Below, piece after piece: positions 33,239 through 39,765 of a DNA stretch of 46,855 nucleotides (position 1 is its first letter; each line of letters opens with the position of its first letter). The notes beneath the pieces are model-generated. The model was not told the DNA's origin and did no database searches. It saw nothing but the letters and a program-made list of their open reading frames with translations. A program made the position numbers and the translations under genes. This stretch comes from an uncultured Bacteroidales bacterium (GTDB lineage: Bacteria; Bacteroidota; Bacteroidia; Bacteroidales; Paludibacteraceae). The stretch spans positions 1 to 46,855 of the forward strand of contig CAKVEC010000013.1 in assembly GCA_934728255.1 (NCBI GenBank), in the 5' to 3' direction.

Positions 33239-33661
33239 TTATTGGTCTTTCTGCGATTGGGATTGGAGCGAACGGAGGATGACGGCACGTGTATAGTTCC
33301 AGAGAGAGCCGTACTGTTTGCGTTTGCCTGTGCGAGGATCGAAAGGTGCGTCGGCATCGGGTGTCTGCTGCTGCGCCAAGAAACGCTTTTCCCAATCGGC
33401 ACGCGTAATGGGGTTATTGAGTTGTTCGGTGGTAAGTCGGCATGCCGTGCGGAAGCGGTTGATTTTCTCTAATTCAGCCCCTTGCGGCGGGTTGCTCTTC
33501 CAGTTGCGCGGCTTGGTGATAACGTACGCTTCTTGGACACATTCACCTATTACATTGCCGTTAGGATTGCGTGTGGTTTTGCGGCGATAGATGATGTTGG
33601 AGTTTTGGGTAAGTTTGCCATGGATGGACTCAAACGGGACTTCTAATTTTATAGTTGCCAT
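33239..33661 (-). CDS. HGK-motif protein, unknown function
   Basis: The product has 140 residues, basic and soluble. It starts MATIKLEVPFESIHGKLTQ, sharing P-x-E-x-I-HGK with the first gene of the window (119-424). The C-terminal KRKQYGSLWNYTRAV also recalls KYKTLYGYVFS there. The middle is longer (EAYVITKPRNWKSNPPQGAE). I take it as a Bacteroidales family of unknown role, possibly phage-related. The ATG at 33661 is the first of the frame. No promoter box is obvious in the AT-rich upstream DNA. Confidence 0.65.
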   Translation of the reverse strand: MATIKLEVPFESIHGKLTQNSNIIYRRKTTRNPNGNVIGECVQEAYVITKPRNWKSNPPQGAELEKINRFRTACRLTTEQLNNPITRADWEKRFLAQQQTPDADAPFDPRTGKRKQYGSLWNYTRAVILRSLQSQSQKDQ

Positions 33662-33736
33662 AGTGTTTTTATATTATTAAATTAGATTTATATTCGACAT
33701 ATTTTATTAAATTATTCAGCATATGTCTTGCTTATA

Positions 33737-33811
33737 GTAACTCGCTATAATACAAGCAAAAACAGCCTAATCACATACGAATCACATACGAATGACATAC
33801 GAACGACATAG
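33737..33811. repeat. Intergenic module copy B (partial) with four 11-base units
   Basis: It shares ACTCGCTATAATACAAGCAA and AAACAGCCTAATCACATAC with copies A and C. It then has four 11-base units ending CACATAC, GACATAC or GACATAG (33768-33811). The terminator half of the module is missing. The 412-base gap from 33662 to 34073 holds this copy, an AT-rich run and the WYL promoter, and no gene. Confidence 0.8.
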
Positions 33812-33924
33812 ACCTGTCAGCAGGAGATATAACCGATATAGTGCAAGAACTATACCAAACATTATTAACAATACGCAAAAGAAAGATAGGAAATAAAATA
33901 AAAGTTGACAAATTAGTAATTTTG

Positions 33925-33956
33925 TTTGTGATTATACAAAATAAAATGTAATTTTG
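33925..33956 (+). promoter_or_regulatory. Promoter for the WYL regulator
   Basis: TTTG (33925-33928), 20 bases, TAATTTTG (33949-33956). An inverted repeat ATTTTGT...ACAAAAT surrounds the -33 element. It differs from the TGTGCA operators downstream. Confidence 0.65.
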
Positions 33957-34073
33957 CAGTGCTAATGACAATTGACGTTATTGAGTGCTAATGCGAGCGG
34001 ATACTGCTTGTTTTCAAAGCGTAATCTTTTGATGTGTACAGAATATCTTAAACGATTATAATATCTAATATCT

Positions 34074-35111
34074 ATGCCAATTGATAGAAACAAGTTGGTC
34101 AGATTCCAAGTACTGGATCGATGCTTTTCGGACAGGAACGTACTTTATTTTGTAAAAGACCTGCAAGAGAAGTGTATGGAAGCGTTGAAACGTGAGGGGA
34201 TGCCTTGCCCTGATGTATCTAGGCGTACCATTTATAATGACATTGCAGAAATGGAAGGCAATACCAAATGGGATGTCCTTTTTGAAGAACCGGCAAAGAT
34301 TGGAAAGAAGAGGTATTATCGCTATAAAGACCCCAACTATAGCATTTGGCGCAACGATTTGAATGAATTGCAACTCAACCAGTTGAAATCAATGCTTTTG
34401 ATGTTGCGCCAGTTCCAAGGACTACCTCAATATGATAGGATGGAAGATATAATAGAGGAGTTGGAACAGAAATATGGTTTTACGCTGGCAGATACAGAGA
34501 ATGTCATTAGTTTTGACGCCAACCTCTATGTAGAAGGCATTGAGTTCCTTAGCCCTGTCTTTGCTGCTATTATTAATAAGCAATGCCTGTCTATCATTTA
34601 TCAGCCATTTGGAAAAGAACAATGTACCCGGTTGGTCCATCCTTACTATATCAAGCAGTATAATGGCAGATGGTTCCTGTTGGGACTAACTGAAAATAAG
34701 GAAGCACGGAAAATCACCAATTTTGCATTGGATAGAATCAAATCTATTGAACCTTCCACGCTGCTTTATATCCCGACAGATATTGATTTCGAGGAAGACT
34801 ACTTCGCTGATCTGATGGGTGTTACTCAAATAGATAGTGAAGCAATACCAATCCTTTTGTCATTTAGTAAGAATCGCTTCCCCTATGTTGTTTCCAAGCC
34901 ACTACACCCATCACAAAGAATGGTGGATAAGGAGCAATGCCAAGTAAGTATTCAGGTGAAACCAACAAAAGAATTTTACCAACAAATACTATCCTTTGGT
35001 CCTGATGTGGAAGTGCTCTCTCCTATATCCGTGCGGGAAGAGGTAGCACAAAGAATAAAAAATATGCTCTCATTATATAGTGTGCAGAAAGGCTGCACAC
35101 TTAACTCGTAA
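34074..35111 (+). CDS. WYL-domain transcriptional regulator
   Basis: The product has 345 residues. The N-terminal winged-helix region (about 1-85) has VSRRTIYNDIAEME, a typical recognition segment. The WYL domain (about 150-240) shows LSIIYQPFG...RLVHPYYIKQYNGRWFLLGLTE, with Phe for the usual Tyr of WYL. A C-terminal WCX-like part (about 260-335) has SFSKNRFPYVVSKPLHPSQ and YQQILSFGPDVEVLSP. Proteins of this layout (BrxR, CapW) control BREX, CBASS and other defence genes and sense nucleotides or DNA. It precedes the DUF3825 gene, and the first TGTGCA operator overlaps its 3' end. Confidence 0.88.
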   Translation: MPIDRNKLVRFQVLDRCFSDRNVLYFVKDLQEKCMEALKREGMPCPDVSRRTIYNDIAEMEGNTKWDVLFEEPAKIGKKRYYRYKDPNYSIWRNDLNELQLNQLKSMLLMLRQFQGLPQYDRMEDIIEELEQKYGFTLADTENVISFDANLYVEGIEFLSPVFAAIINKQCLSIIYQPFGKEQCTRLVHPYYIKQYNGRWFLLGLTENKEARKITNFALDRIKSIEPSTLLYIPTDIDFEEDYFADLMGVTQIDSEAIPILLSFSKNRFPYVVSKPLHPSQRMVDKEQCQVSIQVKPTKEFYQQILSFGPDVEVLSPISVREEVAQRIKNMLSLYSVQKGCTLNS

Positions 35112-35118
35112 TTTTGCA
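35081..35118 (+). promoter_or_regulatory. Operator-promoter 1 (TGTGCA-N7-TGCACA) before the DUF3825 gene
   Basis: The inverted repeat TGTGCA GAAAGGC TGCACA lies at 35081-35099. The -7 box TAATTTTG starts at 35109, 28 bases after the start of the repeat. The expected TTTG at -33 is absent and its place is inside the repeat. Confidence 0.75.
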
Positions 35119-35141
35119 GCGTTAAACAAAAAAAGAATAAT

Positions 35142-35420
35142 ATGAATACAATTGAATCAACAAAAGAAATGAATGCATCTTTGCATTCGAGTTTGGAACA
35201 GGGGAAAAAAGGTCTATACCGTTTAGGATACGTGAAAGACATTAGAAGCAACCTTATGACCTTGCAAAAGATGATAGGTCATGATATAACTACGAATGAA
35301 ATAACTACGTATATTGAATCTAATGATTTCAAGATTGAGTATTTGGATATGAAAAATGAACCCACAATGGATGCGGATACTGCACTAGTGAAGAGATTTG
35401 TATTACCTAATATAAGATAA
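35142..35420 (+). CDS. N-terminal part of a frame-broken DUF3825 protein
   Basis: This 92-residue frame begins 23 bases after operator-promoter 1 with MNTIESTKEMNASLHSSLEQ. It is helical and polar, with no known motif. It ends DTALVKRFVLPNIR then TAA. The next open frame begins in the +1 register at 35416 with DKYDGDIYGEF, with no start codon. Skipping one base near 35415-35418 would join both into 506 residues. I read it as the start of one protein; a stand-alone small protein is the alternative. Confidence 0.5.
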   Translation: MNTIESTKEMNASLHSSLEQGKKGLYRLGYVKDIRSNLMTLQKMIGHDITTNEITTYIESNDFKIEYLDMKNEPTMDADTALVKRFVLPNIR

Positions 35421-36663
35421 ATATGATGGAGATATTTATGGAGAATTTTACAGAAAGGACATTAAATCTAATTTCGTTGGCGTTTACTGGCGCTCAACCT
35501 CGATTTATAGTCTATATAAATTTGGAAAAATTAATCCTAACTCCATAAAAGAGATCGCATCAGTATCACAAAATGAACACATAACAAATTCTAATATATT
35601 TAAGTTTGTTTTAGGGGGTGTAGAATACTTCAATGGAGCAGGATATAAACAGTTTCCCAATGGGGCAACCGTATCTTCGGATACGGGAAAATTTGCAAGA
35701 TTTCAAACTATTCTTAAAAATCAATTAGGAAATACTATCTTTATATGGTTTACAAAAAATGCGAAAGGCGACTATGAAGGCTTAAATTGTGGAGACGAGA
35801 ATGACTTTAAGGAATCCCTATCAGATAGACAGAGTTTTTTTGTAGGGAGAATGTCTTTTGACTCCATAGAGAAATGCAATAGTTTCCTTAAAGGATTAGC
35901 AGAAGATGCTATGGATGAACCATGGGAATACAAAAATCGAATAGATAAAAATTTTGATTGTCCAATTCTAAAATCTTATCTAGAACATGAACTTAATCGA
36001 CTTTTCCATGAGTCTGAAGAATTGTATCTAACAGATAAAATAATTTTTAATAGAGACAACACAAAGATTTTGTTCAATACGAATCTTCTAGACAAATTTG
36101 CTCATGACTTGATTATTGTTGGTGATGTTGCCGTAATTGGAGGGAAAAAATATGTAACAAATTTACAAAAAAGCCCTTCAAAACAATATTTGCGCCAATC
36201 TGGATTCACTAATATATCACCTTTATCACCAGAGTTTTTCAGTGATATAAATGAGATTGTTTTTCATTGTGATTGGGACATAGATAACAATATGGCTAAA
36301 TATACACATATCATTGAACAACGAATTGAACGCTTTCCTGAAAAGTACAAGGGGTTAGACTCAAGTGCATTAAGTAATAAGTTAGATAATGCCATACAAT
36401 TTGCAAAAAATATAGCACAACGAAATTATAAATTTATAGTCCCAATGTATTACCCATCATCGAATAGAATACAATTACTGATGCCAATATATTTGGAAAA
36501 TTCCAGTATTTTTCAACCTGATTTTGCTTTGGTTCTGACACCTCAACCTAACGAAAAACTATATACTCCTGAAACAATATTGGGATTGGAAGAGGTTTAC
36601 CAAGATGCACGCTTAATCGCAAAACCAGATGAATCTTGGTTAAATCCTCAGATGATTAAGTAA
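35416..36663 (+). pseudogene. DUF3825 domain protein lacking its own start (frameshifted)
   Basis: The frame is open from 35416 to 36663 (415 codons), but the first ATG is at 35851. Sequence before it is clearly coding: FYRKDIKSNFVGVYWRSTSI, FVLGGVEYFNGAGYKQFPNG. The C-terminal 240 residues match DUF3825 as I remember it: CPILKSYLEHELNRLF, ILFNTNLLDKFAHDLI, FHCDWDIDNNMAKYTHIIEQ, NYKFIVPMYYPSSNRIQLL and DARLIAKPDESWL. The function of DUF3825 is not known to me. The start is probably in the 92-residue frame upstream. The break could be a recent inactivation, a programmed +1 shift or a sequence error. Confidence 0.65.
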
Positions 36664-36703
36664 CAAGGCGGTCTTTCTTATAGATCCTTTGTGAAATAAG
36701 ATT

Positions 36704-36733
36704 AGCCACTAAGTTTTTCTTGGTGGCTTTTTT
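36704..36733 (+). terminator. Terminator after the DUF3825 gene
   Basis: AGCCAC (36704) pairs with GTGGCT (36723-36728), followed by six T. Confidence 0.75.
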
Positions 36734-36748
36734 GTGTATAGATATTTG

Positions 36749-36786
36749 TGTGCAGAAAGGTTGCACGCAAGAGCAGTACTTTTGCA
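36749..36786 (+). promoter_or_regulatory. Operator-promoter 2 before the 45-residue gene
   Basis: TGTGCA GAAAGGT TGCACG (36749-36767; last base imperfect), then -7 box TACTTTTG from 36777, again 28 bases from the start of the repeat. Confidence 0.75.
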
Positions 36787-36813
36787 TCGTCAAACGAAAG
36801 GAGGTGTAAACTT

Positions 36814-36951
36814 ATGTACTACGATGATGACGAATACTACAGCCGCGACAAATATGCAGGGTCGTATGCACACGATGAAGCAGGATATTCCGACGAGGAC
36901 ATTGATGCAGCATTTGAAGGCGACCCAGAAGCATATTGGAACATTGACTAA
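36814..36951 (+). CDS. 45-residue acidic protein
   Basis: The product starts MYYDDDEYYSRDKYAG and ends DIDAAFEGDPEAYWNID. It is rich in Asp, Glu and Tyr and has no membrane segment. Its ribosome site AAAGGAGGTG (36797-36806) is unusually strong for this phylum, where such sites are rare. ATG 36814 is therefore chosen over upstream frames that include the promoter. I have the impression of similar small acidic proteins in other Bacteroidales, function unknown. A DNA-mimic or anti-restriction role is only a guess from charge. It sits between two operator-promoters, so it is its own transcription unit. Confidence 0.6.
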   Translation: MYYDDDEYYSRDKYAGSYAHDEAGYSDEDIDAAFEGDPEAYWNID

Positions 36952-36965
36952 CGTTTCTGCCTGAC

Positions 36966-37003
36966 TGTGCAGAACCATTGCACAGTTAGGCAGTACTTTT
37001 GCA
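36966..37003 (+). promoter_or_regulatory. Operator-promoter 3 before the 155-residue gene
   Basis: TGTGCA GAACCAT TGCACA (36966-36984), then TACTTTTG from 36994, 28 bases from the start of the repeat. Confidence 0.75.
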
Positions 37004-37064
37004 AACGAAATTAGAAACCAACCCACTAAAACCGCAAGCGGCACGGATATGACGCACAACGAAT

Positions 37065-37532
37065 ATGACAAATGATATCGCACTTTTCCGCAGTTTCGGA
37101 CTCGCTACTCCTGCAAGTTTCAGTTACTCGCAACCGATGAATGCTCTTATAGGTAATGGTTATACTTCTACTATTGGCAACACCTATTTCAATGCTGTGC
37201 GCTTTGTAGAAGGACTGTTGATCAAGGAAGATGTGGGTGTAGGTTATTCGGCGACGTTTCTCAATGGTATTCAGATTTATGATCTCCACACGAAGACGCT
37301 ACTTGCAGAAAAGAAATACCCGATGTATGGAGGTGCTTTCTATAGCAAGGATTTGGTAAAACGCCTAACGTCCAATCTTTTGGAAGACCTGATTCTCGAA
37401 GAGGCAAAAAAGCAGCATCGACTGCTTAACCAATCCGAAGTAAAGAATGCCCTATCCCGATTGGTAGCAAGTGCCTTTGAGAAGAACCAAGTACAGGAGT
37501 TGCAGAAAAGTGTCAAGGCAATAGGTTTCTAA
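37065..37532 (+). CDS. Unknown protein, paralogue of the next gene
   Basis: The product has 155 residues, soluble. The N-terminal 45 residues are polar and aromatic. The rest lines up by eye with the protein at 37634: FLNGIQIYDLHTKTLLAEKK against FLCGIQVRDKESGQEICSID, then FYSKDLVKRL against HYSRQLVVSL, and a C-terminal helix ending in KAIGF against KRVGI. The leaders also match (AAACCAACCCACTAAAACC and CCGCAAGCGGCACGGAT against ACCACATAAACTGC). Gene and promoter were therefore duplicated together. No known family is recognised. Its promoter carries operator 3. Confidence 0.6.
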   Translation: MTNDIALFRSFGLATPASFSYSQPMNALIGNGYTSTIGNTYFNAVRFVEGLLIKEDVGVGYSATFLNGIQIYDLHTKTLLAEKKYPMYGGAFYSKDLVKRLTSNLLEDLILEEAKKQHRLLNQSEVKNALSRLVASAFEKNQVQELQKSVKAIGF

Positions 37533-37537
37533 TCCAT

Positions 37538-37575
37538 TGTGCAAAAAGGTTGCACACTTATGCAATACCTTTGCG
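37538..37575 (+). promoter_or_regulatory. Operator-promoter 4 before the 150-residue gene
   Basis: TGTGCA AAAAGGT TGCACA (37538-37556), then TACCTTTG from 37566, 28 bases from the start of the repeat. Confidence 0.75.
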
Positions 37576-37633
37576 CCATCAAACAAGAATAACCACATAA
37601 ACTGCAAGTATCACGGATTGATACAGGATAAAT

Positions 37634-38086
37634 ATGGTAAATCAAATGCTTCTAACAAAAACCGCCGCGCAAGTATCCATTAGTGCAAGTACAGGTCTGT
37701 CTGTTGTACAATCTTTTCTGGCAAAATCCGGTTTCAACTATCAAGTCGGTATTCGAGATACGGATGGACTTCTGATTATCGAAGGCCTCGCAGAAGGAAC
37801 GGCTTGTATGTTTCTTTGTGGCATACAGGTGCGAGATAAAGAATCAGGGCAAGAAATCTGTAGTATCGATGTGCCAAAGAATACACACTACAGCCGCCAA
37901 TTGGTAGTATCCCTTGTTCAAGAGCACTTATCGAATGTTATTGCAGACTCTGCGATTCATGATGGTTTGGCGGTGGATATGCAAGATGTGAGAAGGCAAG
38001 TGACAGACATGTTGGATAAATGCTACTTCGAAAAAAGCCGCCAAGCAGCATTGAGTTGGGCAAAACGTGTGGGTATCATTCACTAA
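37634..38086 (+). CDS. Unknown protein, paralogue of the preceding gene
   Basis: The product has 150 residues, soluble. See the preceding gene for the shared motifs. It begins MVNQMLLTKTAAQVSISAST and ends AALSWAKRVGIIH. A DGLLIIEGLAEGTACMFLCGIQV core suggests a small alpha/beta fold. No enzyme motif is seen. It probably forms an operon with the ExoX-C-like gene 12 bases downstream. Confidence 0.6.
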   Translation: MVNQMLLTKTAAQVSISASTGLSVVQSFLAKSGFNYQVGIRDTDGLLIIEGLAEGTACMFLCGIQVRDKESGQEICSIDVPKNTHYSRQLVVSLVQEHLSNVIADSAIHDGLAVDMQDVRRQVTDMLDKCYFEKSRQAALSWAKRVGIIH

Positions 38087-38098
38087 AGCATACAGGAC

Positions 38099-38506
38099 AT
38101 GAAACATTCACATATATATGAACTGACGGATTCACTGCAATTCGGGAAGTACAGAGGTTATGCTTTACAAACCATTTTATTGCAGAAACCGAAGTATATT
38201 CTATGGTGCATACAGAATATAGCAGGTTTTCAAATGTCAGCCCGTGCATGGGATTATGCTGCCGGTATAGACGCGGCTTTCGTTAGCAGTATGCCAACAA
38301 CAGAAAGAGGCAAGAGTGCGCTTGTAGAGATGCGTCTGTCAGACGGTACCGAAGTGCTGACACATTATCCGTGGAAAGACAAGCAGCAGTTTCGTTGCCG
38401 TTTTATGGAGTACGCTCGAAGCATAGCAGAAGATGTTATGGAATTGCATCAAACCAATATGTTATACGCTCCCATGGCTTGTCAGTTGGAACTACAATTT
38501 GCATAG
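38099..38506 (+). CDS. ExoX-C-like domain protein
   Basis: The product has 135 residues. Residues 11-45 read LQFGKYRGYALQTILLQKP then YILWCIQNI, which matches the small domain found at the C-terminus of exonuclease X-like proteins (pattern FGKYKG...P.Y..W). The nuclease domain itself is absent, so this may be a nucleic-acid-binding or accessory protein. The C-terminal half is unknown. It is cotranscribed with the gene before it and thus under operator 4. Confidence 0.6.
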   Translation: MKHSHIYELTDSLQFGKYRGYALQTILLQKPKYILWCIQNIAGFQMSARAWDYAAGIDAAFVSSMPTTERGKSALVEMRLSDGTEVLTHYPWKDKQQFRCRFMEYARSIAEDVMELHQTNMLYAPMACQLELQFA

Positions 38507-38668
38507 GCGGTTTTTCATATAACTATGGTATCCCCGAAAAGTATTTCATACAATTAAGGGGGAGATGTTATACATTGGGACACCGGGAAACCACATCAAA
38601 ACGATTCTATACACTTTATTCGACATATATAGTGCATAAAGTGTATAAAAACATCGCATAAAAGCCAA

Positions 38669-38701
38669 TTCTTTCTACGTTCTTTCTACGTCCTTTCTAC
38701 G
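38669..38701. repeat. Three-by-11-base array in the gap before the VWA gene
   Basis: Two exact units TTCTTTCTACG and a third TCCTTTCTACG, 33 bases in all. The 473-base gap 38507-38979 also contains AT-rich DNA and the VWA promoter. No gene is supported in it. Confidence 0.8.
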
Positions 38702-38776
38702 TAATCGGTATTATGGAGGTATAGGAATTGCATACTATGCATATAAACATGTTTTATATATTTTCATCAAGTGAGA

Positions 38777-38808
38777 TTTGCGTATATTAGGAAAAAGTTG
38801 TATTTTTG
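38777..38808 (+). promoter_or_regulatory. Promoter for the VWA operon
   Basis: TTTG (38777-38780), 20 bases, TATTTTTG (38801-38808). The leader to ATG 38980 is about 165 bases. Confidence 0.75.
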
Positions 38809-38979
38809 CAATGAATTTCCACATCAAGTTTTTGGGGTGGAATACTATCAAATCCGCATCAAAAAACACCATCAGAAAGCACATTAGAAACACCTAATCA
38901 AGACCTATCCGAGATACGATAGTATAAAAAAGAGCCAAACAAAGATAAAACTATCACACTAACTAAAAGCATTAAACAT

Positions 38980-39705
38980 ATGGAAAAGCCAAACAAAACA
39001 AGAATCTACAATCTGATTATCCTTGACAAAAGCGGTAGTATGCATGATATTCGCAAAGCAGCCTACGAAGGATGCAACGAGGTATTAAACGGTATCCGTG
39101 CAGCCGCCGAGAAACATTCTGAAAATCAAGAACAATTTGTAAGTCTCCTACTCTTTGATACAGAATCGATGCCATACATCCATAAGTGTACACCGGCGAA
39201 AGATGTTACGAATCTGAGAGAAAAACAATATAGACCCTGTGCCTGCACTCCGCTATTAGATGCAATGGGTATGTCGCTCACAGAATTGGAACAGGAAACG
39301 GATAAATATGACGATGCAGTGGGTATGGTAACGATTATAACGGATGGTTACGAGAATGCTTCCAAAGAATACACTTATCCCCAGATTCGCACATTGGTAG
39401 AGCGTCTAAAGCGCAAGGGATGGAACTTTGCCTTTATGGGAGCAAACCAAGATGTGAATCAGGTTTGCATCGATCTTAACATCAATACGGGTAATGCATG
39501 TGCGTTTTCCTTTGATGACGAAGGTATGCGCAACTCTTGGCGTCGCGACAGAGAAGCAAAAGAACGCTACTACGATCGAATGGAAAAGTTCCGGATGAAT
39601 ACACGTAATATGGATGAAATGGAACTCAGAGAATACTATAATAATATGAATGACGAAATACCTTATTTTATGGATTCTGAGGAAGATGATGCATCAACCA
39701 AATAA
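38980..39705 (+). CDS. VWA domain protein
   Basis: The product has 241 residues with no signal peptide, so it should be cytosolic. The metal-ion-dependent adhesion site is complete: DKSGSM (about 16-21), the Thr in CTPLLDAMG (about 90) and the Asp in TDGYENAS (about 122). VWA domains of this type mediate metal-dependent protein contacts, often with ATPases or in stress systems. The C-terminus is acidic (DEIPYFMDSEEDDAS). It lies 60 bases before the TPR/retropepsin gene on the same strand. Confidence 0.85.
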   Translation: MEKPNKTRIYNLIILDKSGSMHDIRKAAYEGCNEVLNGIRAAAEKHSENQEQFVSLLLFDTESMPYIHKCTPAKDVTNLREKQYRPCACTPLLDAMGMSLTELEQETDKYDDAVGMVTIITDGYENASKEYTYPQIRTLVERLKRKGWNFAFMGANQDVNQVCIDLNINTGNACAFSFDDEGMRNSWRRDREAKERYYDRMEKFRMNTRNMDEMELREYYNNMNDEIPYFMDSEEDDASTK

Positions 39706-39765
39706 ACAATGTTTAGTTGCTAAAAAGTTTCCCGGATATTTTGGATTATCAATATACCAAATCAT

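Noticed and set aside
35424..35547. Short frame starting ATGATGGAG after the 92-residue frame
   Set aside because: It stops after about 41 codons and is out of frame with the DUF3825 coding sequence.
36734..36964. 76-codon frame over the 45-residue gene
   Set aside because: It reads through the operator-promoter and a different frame from the one with the strong ribosome site.
38371..38661. 96-codon frame overlapping the ExoX-C-like gene
   Set aside because: It is an out-of-frame continuation with no start signal or family features.
33662..38979. Insertion sequence or integrase causing the AT-rich island
   Set aside because: No transposase or integrase reading frame is present in the window, and no target duplication was found by eye.
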